Notes: generated from the sequence alone by a model not told the origin. 64,000 bases of DNA from Saccharothrix sp. NRRL B-16348 (GCF_001280085.1 NZ_LGED01000001.1:1-64000), one strand, 5' to 3'. Positions 35,933 to 44,649 are shown, numbered from the stretch's first letter. Program-made: numbers and translations.

Positions 35933-36050
35933 GTCGACCGTTCGCGACTCATTTTCCGGCGATCACGCCTTTCGATCGTCGGGAAATCAGGCGCGAACGG
36001 TCGACTTCCAGGCGACCGAGCCGCCGTCTGCGGAGCAGCGGCAATCCAAC
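35933..36050 (-). repeat. near-palindromic dispersed repeat, copy C (after the class IV aminotransferase)
   Basis: About 118 bp beginning at the first base after the stop of the minus-strand aminotransferase gene, again with GTTGGATTGCCGCTGCTCCG. It shares most positions with copies A and B and is inverted relative to copy B. Confidence 0.85.
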
Positions 36051-36893
36051 TCAGTACTCCGACTCGTACAGGTCGGCCAACGTCGCGTGCAGTTCGGCGG
36101 CGTCCGGGAGCGTCTTGCCGTCCAACGTGTGCACGCGGGTGATCTTGCGGACGCTCGACACCAGGAACACGCCGTCCGCCGAGTACAGCTCCTCGACCTC
36201 GACCGGCCGCACCTCGACCGCCCAGCCCTCGCGCCCGGCGGCCCGGAACAGCGCGGCCTGCGTGGTGCCGGGCAGGATGCCCAGCTCGGCGGGCGGCGTG
36301 GTCAGGGTCCGGCCGCGGGCCATGATCAGGGTGGACGTGGGGCCCTCCAGCACCGAGCCGGACGACGTGGTGAACACGACCTCGGCCGCGCCACGCCGTT
36401 CCGCCTCGCGGATCGCCGCCATGTTCACCGCGTACGACAGGGACTTGGCGCCCAGCAGCAGCCACGGCGCGCGGTCCATCAGCCCCGGCTCGATGCCCCG
36501 GTCGAGGGTGACCGCGGCGATGCCCTCGGCCCGCTGCGCCATCACCTTCGGCGAGATGTCCATGCCCAGCGCGAAGCCGGTCGGCGTGCCGTCACCGCCC
36601 TCGACACCCCGCGTGTAGACGAGCTTGAGCGCGACCTCCGGGCCGCCCGTCCAGTTGTCGAGCACGAGGTCGACGGCGCGTTCGAACGCCGCGCGGTCGG
36701 GCTCGGGCAGGTCGAGCATGGCCGCCGAGCGGGCCAGCCGGTCCAGGTGGGGAGCGAGTTCCCGCGGCTTGCCGTCGACCACCAGGATGGTCTCGAAGAC
36801 ACCGTCGCCACGCATCAGGCCGAAGTCGTCGACCCGGATCAGCGGGGCGTCGGGGTCGGCCAGGGTTCCGTCCAGTAGAGCGAGCACGCGCAT
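36051..36893 (-). CDS. pabC: class IV aminotransferase, probable aminodeoxychorismate lyase
   Basis: A 280-residue PLP enzyme of fold type IV. DDFGLMRGDGVFET is the N-terminal signature; the Schiff-base Lys is in LLLGAKSLSYAVNM (about 150); EVVFTTSSGSVLEGPTSTLIM and the PGTTQAALF cofactor loop follow. PabC releases 4-aminobenzoate for folate. Branched-chain or D-amino-acid aminotransferases share the fold, so the exact substrate is not certain. Synteny with Rv0812 supports the call. Divergent from a fur-family gene, with a palindrome between the starts. Confidence 0.78.
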   Translation of the reverse strand: MRVLALLDGTLADPDAPLIRVDDFGLMRGDGVFETILVVDGKPRELAPHLDRLARSAAMLDLPEPDRAAFERAVDLVLDNWTGGPEVALKLVYTRGVEGGDGTPTGFALGMDISPKVMAQRAEGIAAVTLDRGIEPGLMDRAPWLLLGAKSLSYAVNMAAIREAERRGAAEVVFTTSSGSVLEGPTSTLIMARGRTLTTPPAELGILPGTTQAALFRAAGREGWAVEVRPVEVEELYSADGVFLVSSVRKITRVHTLDGKTLPDAAELHATLADLYESEY

Positions 36894-36894
36894 A

Positions 36895-36912
36895 CCGTGA
36901 GACTACTCACGG
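36895..36912. promoter_or_regulatory. perfect palindrome between pabC and the fur-family gene
   Basis: CCGTGAG-ACTA-CTCACGG is an exact 7-bp inverted repeat in the 34-base gap between two divergent starts, so a bound protein would affect both. Confidence 0.5.
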
Positions 36913-36927
36913 CCTACCATCGGATTC

Positions 36928-37371
36928 GTGGACACCGCCAGCGCTCCGAAAGCCCTGCGCAAGACGCTGCACGAACGCGGCCTGCGGATGACGCCCCAGC
37001 GCCAGCTCGTGCTCGACGCCGTGCGCGAACTGGGGCACGCCACGCCCGAGCAGATCTGCCAGCGCGTCCAGGACACGGCGCCGACGGTCAACATCACCAC
37101 GGTCTACCGCACGCTCGACCTGCTGGAGCGGCTCGGCCTGGTCCGGCACACCCACCTCGGGCACGGCGCGCCGAGCTACTCGGTCCACGCGCACGAGCAC
37201 GTGCACCTGGTGTGCCACCGGTGCGGCCGGGTGGACGAGGTGCCGTGCGAGTTGCTCTCCCCCCTCGGGGGAACACTGCGGGACGAGTACGGGTTCGAAC
37301 TTGATGCGAGCCACCTCGCGCTGTCCGGCACGTGCCGCGAGTGCCTGAGCGCACCGAAGGAGTCCGAGTGA
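36928..37371 (+). CDS. Fur-family metalloregulator
   Basis: A 147-residue Fur/Zur-type repressor from GTG 36928. The winged helix covers about 10-85 (RGLRMTPQRQLVLDAV..., NITTVYRTLDLLERLGLV). The His-rich site HAHEHVHLVC and two CxxC pairs (CHRCG, CREC) for structural zinc follow. Whether it senses iron, zinc or peroxide cannot be told from the sequence. Its stop overlaps the ygfZ start, linking it to an Fe-S/tRNA-modification-related gene. Confidence 0.85.
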   Translation: MDTASAPKALRKTLHERGLRMTPQRQLVLDAVRELGHATPEQICQRVQDTAPTVNITTVYRTLDLLERLGLVRHTHLGHGAPSYSVHAHEHVHLVCHRCGRVDEVPCELLSPLGGTLRDEYGFELDASHLALSGTCRECLSAPKESE

Positions 37372-38459
37372 ATTCACCGCTGTTGACCGCCCCCGGCGCC
37401 GTCGCCCCGTTCGAGGGTGCTCCCGACCAGGGCGTGCCGTGGCACTTCGGCGACCCGTTCGCGGAGCAGCGCTCGGCGGCGCGGTCGGTCGCGGTGTTCG
37501 ACCGGTCGAACCGGGCCGTGCTCGCGGTGCCCGGCGACGACCGGCTGACCTGGCTGCACTCGCTGACCAGCCAGCACTTCACCGCGCTCGGCGAGGACTC
37601 GGGCACCGAGGCGCTGATCCTGGACGTGCAGGGCCGGGTCGAGCACCACGTCGTGGTGGCGAACGTCGGCGGTGTCGTCTACCTCGACACGGAGGCGTCG
37701 CGGGCGGCCGAGCTGCTCGCGTACCTGACCAAGATGGTCTTCTGGTCGAAGGTCGAGCCGCGGGACGCGACGGCCGAGCTGGCGGTGCTGACCGTCGTCG
37801 GCCCGGAGGTCGCCGGGTTGTTCGACAAGCTGGACGTGCCGCTGCCCGCCGGCCCGCACGGCGTGGTCGCCCTGGAGCGCGGCTTCGCCCGCCGCATGAC
37901 GTGGCCCGGCCAGGACGCGGTCGACCTGGTCGTCCCACGCGGTGAGATCGCCGACTGGTGGGGCAGGCTCACCGACGCGGGCGCCCGCCCGGCAGGCAGC
38001 TGGGCGTTCGAGGCGCTGCGGGTGGAGTCCCTGCACGCCCGGCTCGGCGTGGACACCGACGAGAAGACCATCCCGCACGAGGTGAACTGGATCGGCGAGG
38101 CCGTGCACCTCGACAAGGGCTGCTACCGGGGCCAGGAGACGGTTTCGAAGGTGCACAACGTCGGCCGGCCGCCGCGCCGGATGCTGCTGCTCCACCTGGA
38201 CGGGTCACGCGAGGTGCAGCCGGAGACCGGCGACCCGGTGCTGGTGGACGACCGCGTGGTCGGCCGCGTCGGCAGCGTCGCCCTGCACCACGAGCTGGGC
38301 ACGATCGTGTTGGCGCTGGTCAAGCGGTCGGTCTCGCCGGAGACGGAGCTGCTGGTCGGCGCGGAGGACCGCCGCGTGCAGGCGAGCGTCGACCCGGACT
38401 CGGTGCCGCCGGACACCCCCGGCCTCGGGCGCGAGGCGGCGCGCAACCTGGGCCGCTGA
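37368..38459 (+). CDS. ygfZ: YgfZ/GcvT-family folate-binding protein
   Basis: A 363-residue protein starting at GTG 37368, overlapping the fur-family stop. The diagnostic YgfZ motif K-G-C-Y-R-G-Q-E (about 251-258) is intact, and the N-terminal GcvT-like folate fold is present (FDRSNRAVLAVPGDDRLTWLHSL...). YgfZ proteins use folate in repair or assembly of certain Fe-S enzymes such as MiaB. Confidence 0.88.
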   Translation: MNSPLLTAPGAVAPFEGAPDQGVPWHFGDPFAEQRSAARSVAVFDRSNRAVLAVPGDDRLTWLHSLTSQHFTALGEDSGTEALILDVQGRVEHHVVVANVGGVVYLDTEASRAAELLAYLTKMVFWSKVEPRDATAELAVLTVVGPEVAGLFDKLDVPLPAGPHGVVALERGFARRMTWPGQDAVDLVVPRGEIADWWGRLTDAGARPAGSWAFEALRVESLHARLGVDTDEKTIPHEVNWIGEAVHLDKGCYRGQETVSKVHNVGRPPRRMLLLHLDGSREVQPETGDPVLVDDRVVGRVGSVALHHELGTIVLALVKRSVSPETELLVGAEDRRVQASVDPDSVPPDTPGLGREAARNLGR

Positions 38460-38562
38460 TCATCCGGACCGGAAAACCGGCGACCTCGTCTGCCTGCGGT
38501 TCCGGGTCCGGTGGGCACCGCTGAGGCGCTAGCCCGAACGGGTTCTGTGCCAGGATCACGAC

Positions 38563-39411
38563 ATGTCCCGACCCGGATCCCACGGCACGCTGCTCACCGT
38601 CGCCCCCACCGGGGCCGAGCACGCGAAGGCCGACGTCCCCCAGCTGCCGGTCACGCTGGAGGAGCTGGTCGCCACCGCACGGGCGTGCGAGCAGGTCGGC
38701 GCCGCGATGGTGCACGTGCACATCCGCGGCGCGGACACCAGGCCGACGCTGGACCTCGGGCGGCTCAAGGAGACGGTCGCGGCCCTGCGCGAGCAGACGG
38801 ACCTGATCGTGCAGCTGTCCACGGGCGGCGCGGTGACGGACCCGGAGGCCGACCGGATCAAGGTGCTCGACGCCCTGCCCGACTCGGCGTCCTGCACCAT
38901 GGGCACGGTGAACTTCGGCGACGACGTCTTCCTGAACCGCTGGGAGTTCGTGGTCGCTTTGCACAAGGGAATGCAGGAGCGGGGCATCGTCCCCGAGTAC
39001 GAGATCTTCGACATCGGCCAGCTGGCGTCCCTGCGGCGGCTGCTGGACCAGCACGGGCTGCCCGCGGGCGGCAAGGTGCACGTCGACCTGGTGATGGGCG
39101 TGCCGGGCGGCATGCCGGGCGACGCGGAAACGCTGGTGGCGGCGTTGCGGCTGCTGCCGGAGGGCGCGTCGTTCTCGGCGACGGGCATCGGGCGGACCAC
39201 CCTGCCGGTGATGCTGACGGCGTTGGCCGCCGGCGGTCACCTCCGGGTGGGCATGGAGGACACCGTTTCGTACGCCAAGGGCCAGCCGGTCCGGGACAAC
39301 GCGCAACTGGTCGCCCGCGCGGCGGGACTGGCGAAGATCGCCCAGCGACCGCCGCTGCCGCCCGCGGAGGCACGTGCGCTCCTGGGCGTGCGCAGTCCGG
39401 TACAGGTTTGA
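38563..39411 (+). CDS. BKACE (beta-keto acid cleavage enzyme, DUF849) family protein
   Basis: A 282-residue TIM-barrel protein. LTVAPTGAEHAKAD at the start, AAMVHVHIRGADTRPTLD with metal-ligand His residues, and QLSTGGAV match the family. These Zn enzymes condense a beta-keto acid with acetyl-CoA; the founding member is Kce of lysine fermentation. Substrate here unknown. The usual C-terminal DN...VRVGMED-type motif is present as LRVGMEDTV. Confidence 0.85.
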   Translation: MSRPGSHGTLLTVAPTGAEHAKADVPQLPVTLEELVATARACEQVGAAMVHVHIRGADTRPTLDLGRLKETVAALREQTDLIVQLSTGGAVTDPEADRIKVLDALPDSASCTMGTVNFGDDVFLNRWEFVVALHKGMQERGIVPEYEIFDIGQLASLRRLLDQHGLPAGGKVHVDLVMGVPGGMPGDAETLVAALRLLPEGASFSATGIGRTTLPVMLTALAAGGHLRVGMEDTVSYAKGQPVRDNAQLVARAAGLAKIAQRPPLPPAEARALLGVRSPVQV

Positions 39412-39432
39412 GACAACTTTGGAAGCAGGTTT

Positions 39433-40053
39433 GTGTTGGCGGGTGGACACGAACTACCTCAGGATGAGTACGTGATCGAGGTGCGTCCTGGCGGGCGCCG
39501 CCGTATCGACCGGGTGCTCGCCCCCGACTACACCGAGGGGGTCGAGCGGCTCCCGCTCGCCGAGGTGCGCGCGTTGCGCGACGAAGCGGCGCAGGAGGAG
39601 ACCGACCTGTCGTACCTGCGGCGACTGCTGCACGCGCGGATCGACATCGTGCGGGCCGAGCAGGAGCGGCGGACGTCGGGCGGTTCGGCGGTGGTCGACC
39701 AGCTGGCGACCATCCTCGCGTCGAACGCCGTCGGGCCCGCCACGGGCCTCGGGCGGTACCAGACGCAGGAGCCGTCACGGGCGGAGGCGCACCGGCGGCA
39801 CGTCGAGGCACTGGTCTCGGACGTCGACCTGTCGGACGTGAGCGCGCTCACGGACGACAAGCTGATCCTGGCGCTGCGGGTGTTCATCGGCGAAGAGGCC
39901 TCGGTCTCGTCACGGCGGCGCGAGGTGCAGGCCGTGGTCGACTTCCTCAACGCCGAGATCGCCGGGCGGTACCAGAGCGGCAGCGCCTCGGTGGACGAGC
40001 TGCTGGCCGCCGAGCGCGGCTGGCCGGCCAACCCCGGCCGTACCAAGGAATAG
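39433..40053 (+). CDS. rsiG: RsiG-type c-di-GMP-dependent anti-sigma factor
   Basis: A 206-residue helical protein. Two copies of the c-di-GMP motif E-x3-S-x2-R-x3-Q-x3-D are visible: in the first coiled-coil helix EETDLSYLRRLLHARID, where the Gln position is His, and in the second helix EASVSSRRREVQAVVD, which is perfect. In Streptomyces RsiG binds c-di-GMP and sequesters the sporulation sigma factor WhiG. A diguanylate cyclase is encoded at 11974 in the same window; whiG is not. The family call rests on both motifs and their spacing. Confidence 0.82.
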   Translation: MLAGGHELPQDEYVIEVRPGGRRRIDRVLAPDYTEGVERLPLAEVRALRDEAAQEETDLSYLRRLLHARIDIVRAEQERRTSGGSAVVDQLATILASNAVGPATGLGRYQTQEPSRAEAHRRHVEALVSDVDLSDVSALTDDKLILALRVFIGEEASVSSRRREVQAVVDFLNAEIAGRYQSGSASVDELLAAERGWPANPGRTKE

Positions 40054-40099
40054 GATCACACTCCCACTGGGTGGACCGGCCGCCTAACGTGGCCGGTTG

Positions 40100-41296
40100 A
40101 TGGCACAACAACGCTCCGCCGCGCCCGGTTACCGGTGGGTAGTGCTCGCGGTCGGCGCGGTCGCCCAGGGCACGAACGCCGCGGTGTTCCTCGGCCTGCC
40201 CGCGATCACACCGCAGCTGCGCGCGCACTTCGGGCTGTCGTTGCCGCAGGTCGGGATGCTGCTCGGCGCGGTCAACCTGGGCACCATGCTCACCCTCGTG
40301 CTGTGGGGCGCGGCGGCCGACCGGCGCGGTGAGCGGCTGGTCATGGCCATCGGCGGCTTCGGCGCGGCCGGGTGCCTGGCGCTCGCGGCGTTCGACGGGC
40401 CGGTGGTGGCCGGGTTGGCGCTGGTCGGCGTGGGGTTGTTCGGCGCGAGCGTGAACGCGGCCAGCGGCCGGGCGGTGCTCACCTGGTTCCCCGCGCGGCG
40501 GCGCGGGCTCGCCATGGGCATCCGGCAGACCGCCACCCCGCTCGGCGCGGCCCTGGCCGCCGCGGTGCTGCCCGTGGTCGCGCTCCGGGCCGGCGTGCCG
40601 GTCGCGTTCCTGGTGCTGGCGGGCTTCACCGGGTTCGTCGCGATCGCGGTGGCGCTCTGGATCCGGGAGCCGCCGTGGGCGGTGCGGTCCGGCCAGGGGC
40701 GGCACGGCGTGGTGCTCAAGGACCCGGCCCTGATCCGGCTCAGCGCGGCGAGCGGCCTGCTGGTCGTGCCGCAGTTCACCGCCGCCGCCCTCATGGTCGA
40801 GCTCCTGCACGACCACCGGGGCGTGGCCGTGGGGCTGGCGGCCGGGTTGTTCGCCGCCGCCCAGGTCAGCGGCGGTGTCGGCCGGCTGGTCGTGGGCGTG
40901 TGGTCGGACCGGTCGGCGACCAGGGTCCAGCCGCTGAAGGTGCTGAGCGTGCTGATCGCGATCGGGTTCGCGCTGTGCGCGGCCCTCGACCGGGCGCCGG
41001 TCTGGGTGCTGGCGTCGGTCCTCGTGCCCACCGCCGCGCTGGCCCTGTGCTGGAACGGCGTCGCGATCACCGCCGCGGGCGAGCTGGCGCCTCCCGGCCG
41101 GACCGGCATCGCCCTCGGCATGCAGAACACCGCCAACTACCTGAGCGCCACCGTCACGCCCCCGCTGGCCGGGCTGGTGGCGGTGGGCTTCGGCTGGCCC
41201 GCCGCCCTGCTCATGGCCGCCGCGGCGGCCGTGGGCGCCCGCGTGCTGCTAGCCGTGCCGTTCGCGGCGCGCGAGCTCGCCCCAGAACTCCCGTAG
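40100..41296 (+). CDS. MFS transporter
   Basis: A 398-residue protein from ATG 40100 (a TTG at 40097 directly precedes it). Twelve hydrophobic segments and the MFS loop motif GAAADRRGERL (loop 2-3) are visible. The best match in layout is a nitrate/cyanate or small-acid MFS, but substrate is not predictable. Its 3' end overlaps the convergent gene by 48 bp. Confidence 0.8.
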   Translation: MAQQRSAAPGYRWVVLAVGAVAQGTNAAVFLGLPAITPQLRAHFGLSLPQVGMLLGAVNLGTMLTLVLWGAAADRRGERLVMAIGGFGAAGCLALAAFDGPVVAGLALVGVGLFGASVNAASGRAVLTWFPARRRGLAMGIRQTATPLGAALAAAVLPVVALRAGVPVAFLVLAGFTGFVAIAVALWIREPPWAVRSGQGRHGVVLKDPALIRLSAASGLLVVPQFTAAALMVELLHDHRGVAVGLAAGLFAAAQVSGGVGRLVVGVWSDRSATRVQPLKVLSVLIAIGFALCAALDRAPVWVLASVLVPTAALALCWNGVAITAAGELAPPGRTGIALGMQNTANYLSATVTPPLAGLVAVGFGWPAALLMAAAAAVGARVLLAVPFAARELAPELP

Positions 41297-42130
41297 CCGC
41301 TCGTACCGGAGGGCGACCTCCTCGGCGTCACCGGTCTCCAGGGCGTCCACGATCGCGTTCACGTCGATCGCGGAGCTGTCCTCGAGCAGGTCCTGGTCGT
41401 CGATGAGCTGCACCAGCCCGCCGTAGTCCAGCTCGACGGCCGAGTCGGGCGCGAAGTGGTCGAGCCAGCGCCCGGTGTCCGCGAGCACCTTGGCCGGGCC
41501 CGCCTCGCCCAGCGAGCTCGACACCACCCGGTGCGCCCTGGCCACCCGCGCGCGGGCGTCCGGCATGGACACCCGCCACGACACCTGGCGCTCCGGGTCG
41601 TCCTTCGGCGCCAGCACGACCCGCCGCGCCTCCGGCTCGACCAGCGCGAACCAGGGCAGCGGCACCGTCCAGGTGGTGGAGATGACGTGCACCGCACCGG
41701 CGGTCAGCTCGGCCATCACCGCCGACGCCCGCGACCGGATCTCCTCCGGCTCGACCGCCACGGCTTCGTCCCGCAGCGGGCCGGTGGCCGTGGCCAGGAA
41801 GCCGACCAGCGCGGCGGCCGACCTGGCGCGCAGGTCGAGGGGGCAGACCAGGGGACCGGGACCGACCTCTCCCGGGACCTCGGCGGGGCTGATGGTCATC
41901 ACGTCGAACGGCGCGTCGGGCGAGACGCGGCCGTCCGACCGCTCACCGGGCAGGAGGCGACGCGGCCGGGTCAGTTGTGATCGCAACCACAGCTCCCGTT
42001 CGCGCGCGCCGACGTCCGCACGGCTCAAGGCCCCGTCTTCCAGGGCTTTTCGCACCTGATCGGCCAACGGTGCGTCAAGAGCCGACAGCGGTTCGTACAC
42101 CCTGAGGTAGGCGACGAACGGTTGAGGCAC
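41249..42130 (-). CDS. conserved actinobacterial protein, unknown function
   Basis: A 293-residue soluble protein from GTG 42130, with GGGAGG eight bases upstream. It begins VPQPFVAYLRVYEPLSAL and has a central segment rich in Arg/Glu and a conserved Trp (TWTVPLPWFALVEPEAR). No family name can be given. Divergent from the DUF3073 gene; 48 bp of 3' overlap with the convergent MFS gene. Confidence 0.7.
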   Translation of the reverse strand: MPQPFVAYLRVYEPLSALDAPLADQVRKALEDGALSRADVGARERELWLRSQLTRPRRLLPGERSDGRVSPDAPFDVMTISPAEVPGEVGPGPLVCPLDLRARSAAALVGFLATATGPLRDEAVAVEPEEIRSRASAVMAELTAGAVHVISTTWTVPLPWFALVEPEARRVVLAPKDDPERQVSWRVSMPDARARVARAHRVVSSSLGEAGPAKVLADTGRWLDHFAPDSAVELDYGGLVQLIDDQDLLEDSSAIDVNAIVDALETGDAEEVALRYERLREFWGELARRERHG

Positions 42131-42292
42131 CCGCGCATCCTCCCACGGTGAGATTTGGCGGGACGTGTCACGCCTACCGCGTCGCGGGGAACCCCTTCGA
42201 CACGGTACGGTAGTTACCAGGAACCAGTTGTCGAGACGAGTGGGGCCGCCGTTCCCCCGGCCGCCCCCGTCCCTGTGCGAGGGGGTCGAGCC

Positions 42293-42478
42293 ATGGGGCG
42301 CGGCCGAGCGAAGGCCAAGCAGACCAAGGTGGCGCGGGAGCTCAAATACAGCTCTCACAACATCGACGTCGACGCCTTGCAACGCGAGCTGTCCGGCGGC
42401 GAGATCGCTGCTGGCCGACGGAGCGATGAACGCTCCGACGAGCCGTCGGACGACGAATACGACGACTACCGTCGCTGA
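42293..42478 (+). CDS. DUF3073 protein
   Basis: A 61-residue charged protein (MGRGRAKAKQTKVARELKY..., DALQRELSGG) with an acidic Asp/Tyr tail. DUF3073 is found in most actinobacteria (Rv0810c in M. tuberculosis); function unknown. GGGGG lies seven bases before the ATG. A strong terminator follows. Confidence 0.85.
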   Translation: MGRGRAKAKQTKVARELKYSSHNIDVDALQRELSGGEIAAGRRSDERSDEPSDDEYDDYRR

Positions 42479-42500
42479 CACACACAACACCCGCTGCTGA

Positions 42501-42540
42501 GGTTGGGCTGCCGGTTCTCCAGACCGGCAGCCCAACCTTT
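42501..42540. terminator. bidirectional terminator between DUF3073 and old yellow enzyme genes
   Basis: GGTTGGGCTGCCGGT and ACCGGCAGCCCAACC form a perfect 15-bp stem with a 7-base loop, followed by TTT. Confidence 0.88.
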
Positions 42541-42553
42541 GCGGCGGGCCCAA

Positions 42554-43615
42554 TTACGCCCTGGCGTACTGCCTCGGCGGGCTGACCTGCACCCCCAACT
42601 GCTGAGCCGCGTGCCGCGGCCAGTACGGGTCGCGCAGGAACTCCCGGCCGAGCAGCACCAGGTCGGCCGAGCCATCGGCGAGGACCTGCTCGGCCTGCCG
42701 GGCGTCGGTGATCATGCCGACGGCCCCGGTGGGCACGTCGGCCTTCCGCCGTACGGCCTCGGCGAACGGCACCTGGTAGCCGGGGCCGGTCGGGATGTCC
42801 GCCGTGGGCGTGTTGCCACCGGTGGACACGTCGACCACGTCGGCGCCCAGGGCCGCGAGGTCGCGTGCCAGCTCGACGCTGTCCTCCGCGGTCCAGCCGC
42901 CCTCGACCCAGTCGGTGGCGGAGATGCGCACGAACACCGGCACGTCCTCGCCGACGGCTTCCCGGACGGCGGCCGTGACCTCGCGCACCAGCCGGGTCCG
43001 GTTCTCCGGGGAACCGCCGTAGGCGTCGGTGCGGTGGTTGCTGAGCGGCGACAGGAACTCGTGCAGGAGGTAGCCGTGCGCGGCGTGCACCTCGACCACC
43101 CGGAAGCCTGCCGCCAGCGCGCGCTTCGCCGCCGCGGCGAAGTCGGCGACCACCCGCGCGATGCCCTCGCCGTCCAGCTCCGCCGGCGTCCGGTAGGTCT
43201 CGTGGAACGGCACGGGGCTCGGCGCGACGGGCGTCCAGCCGCCGTCGGCGTCCGCGACCCCACCCCGCTGCGGCGCGAACGGCGCGTAGGTCGAGCCCTT
43301 GCGGCCGGCGTGGGCGAGCTGCACACCCGCGACGGCGCCGTGCGCGTGGATGAAGTCCACGATCCCCCGCCACGACTCGACGTGCGCGTCGTCCCACAGC
43401 CCGGTGTCCTCGGGCGAGATGCGCCCGACGGCCTGCACCGCGGTCGCCTCGGTGAACACGAGACCCGCGCCGCCGACCGCGCGCGAGCCGAGGTGCACCA
43501 GGTGCCACTCGTTCGGGTGGCCGTCCCGCGCCGAGTACTGGCACATGGGACTGACCGCGATGCGGTTGGGCAGCGTGACGGTGCGGAGGGTCAGCGGGCT
43601 GAACAGCTGGCTCAC
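42554..43615 (-). CDS. old yellow enzyme family NADH:flavin oxidoreductase, YqjM-like
   Basis: A 353-residue FMN enzyme. The thermophilic-like OYE signature Cys is present (VSPMCQYSA), with HLVHLGSRAVGG, the substrate-binding pair HAAHGYLLHEF, and the FMN site VLLGREFLRDPYW. Such enzymes reduce activated alkenes or quinones with NAD(P)H. Monocistronic; 14 bases from a terminator. Natural substrate unknown. Confidence 0.88.
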   Translation of the reverse strand: MSQLFSPLTLRTVTLPNRIAVSPMCQYSARDGHPNEWHLVHLGSRAVGGAGLVFTEATAVQAVGRISPEDTGLWDDAHVESWRGIVDFIHAHGAVAGVQLAHAGRKGSTYAPFAPQRGGVADADGGWTPVAPSPVPFHETYRTPAELDGEGIARVVADFAAAAKRALAAGFRVVEVHAAHGYLLHEFLSPLSNHRTDAYGGSPENRTRLVREVTAAVREAVGEDVPVFVRISATDWVEGGWTAEDSVELARDLAALGADVVDVSTGGNTPTADIPTGPGYQVPFAEAVRRKADVPTGAVGMITDARQAEQVLADGSADLVLLGREFLRDPYWPRHAAQQLGVQVSPPRQYARA

Positions 43616-43941
43616 GTGCGACTCCTGGAAGCGTTCCGGTCCGACAACGGGCCTTGCGGCGCGTCATCACGTCCAAGCTCACCGGATCGGCCCCTTGTTC
43701 CCCGGTGTGGCACCCGTCCCACCTCGCGGGAGCTGCGCAATTCCATTCGATTCGGTATTGCGCGTGCATTCGCACGTGATCTTCAAAGGGGGGTCGGCCG
43801 GCAAAACGCCGAACAAGAGGACACCAGTTACGCCCATTCGGGTGTACTGTCCGCATCACGTTCGGGGAGACCATCACTTGCCGCCCGACGCAGGTCGGCC
43901 CATTGGAAGTTCCCGCCGGTCACGACAGTAACAGGATCCAC

Positions 43942-44649
43942 ATGCTGCCCATGCCGACCACGATGACACAGGATCCAGGGTGGCCCAGCAACAGCCTCCT
44001 GGGTCGCCTCCGAGACAACACCCGACAAGAGCTGTTGAACATCGGCACGGTCGTGCGGTACACGGCCGACCGCGAGGTCATCGAGCAGGACGCGAAGGAC
44101 ACTCATGTCCTTCTGCTGCTCGACGGCGTGGTCAAGGTGCAGACCACCGACGAGACGGGTGACACGGCGCTGCTCGCGATCAGGGTCGCGGGCGACTTGG
44201 TGGGCGAGATGGCGGCGTTGGACCAGAAGCCGCGCTCGGCCACCGTCGTCACGTGCGGCGACGTGGTCGCGAAGCTGATCACCAGCGGTGAGCTGATGAG
44301 CTTCCTGCACCGGCGCAACGACGTGTTCGTCGAATTGATCGGGATGATCAACGACCGGCTGCGCTGGGCGAACCAGCGCCGGCGGGATTTCCTGTCCCAC
44401 CCGGCCGCCGAACGGGTGGCCCGGGTGCTGGCCGAATTGGTGCAGACCTACGGGCGCGAAGAGGCGCACGGGTGGACGTTGGGAATTCCGCTGACGAAGG
44501 TGGAACTCGCCTCGATCGCCGGGATGAAGCCGCGCACGGCCGAGAAGGCGTTCTCCGATCTGCGAAAAGCGGGGGTGGTGGTGAGTCACCTGAGGCGTGA
44601 CGTGCTGGTGCCGGATCTGGCGGGGCTGAGGAAATTCGCGGGCTTCTGA
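43942..44649 (+). CDS. Crp/Fnr-family regulator
   Basis: About 235 residues from ATG 43942 with AGGA five bases upstream; GTG/ATG codons further up are in frame but unsupported. Cyclic-nucleotide-type domain (about 20-135: REVIEQDAKDTHVLLLLDGVVKV, GDLVGEMAALDQKPRSATV) with helix-turn-helix near the end (TKVELASIAGMKPRTAEKAFSDLRKAGVV). It resembles regulators that sit next to STAND and cyclase-like genes in actinomycetes. It precedes the cyclase-like and NB-ARC genes by about 100 bases on the same strand. Confidence 0.85.
   Translation: MLPMPTTMTQDPGWPSNSLLGRLRDNTRQELLNIGTVVRYTADREVIEQDAKDTHVLLLLDGVVKVQTTDETGDTALLAIRVAGDLVGEMAALDQKPRSATVVTCGDVVAKLITSGELMSFLHRRNDVFVELIGMINDRLRWANQRRRDFLSHPAAERVARVLAELVQTYGREEAHGWTLGIPLTKVELASIAGMKPRTAEKAFSDLRKAGVVVSHLRRDVLVPDLAGLRKFAGF

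Noticed and set aside
38467..38530. Possible hairpin after ygfZ
   Set aside because: Only short, interrupted pairing; not convincing as a terminator.
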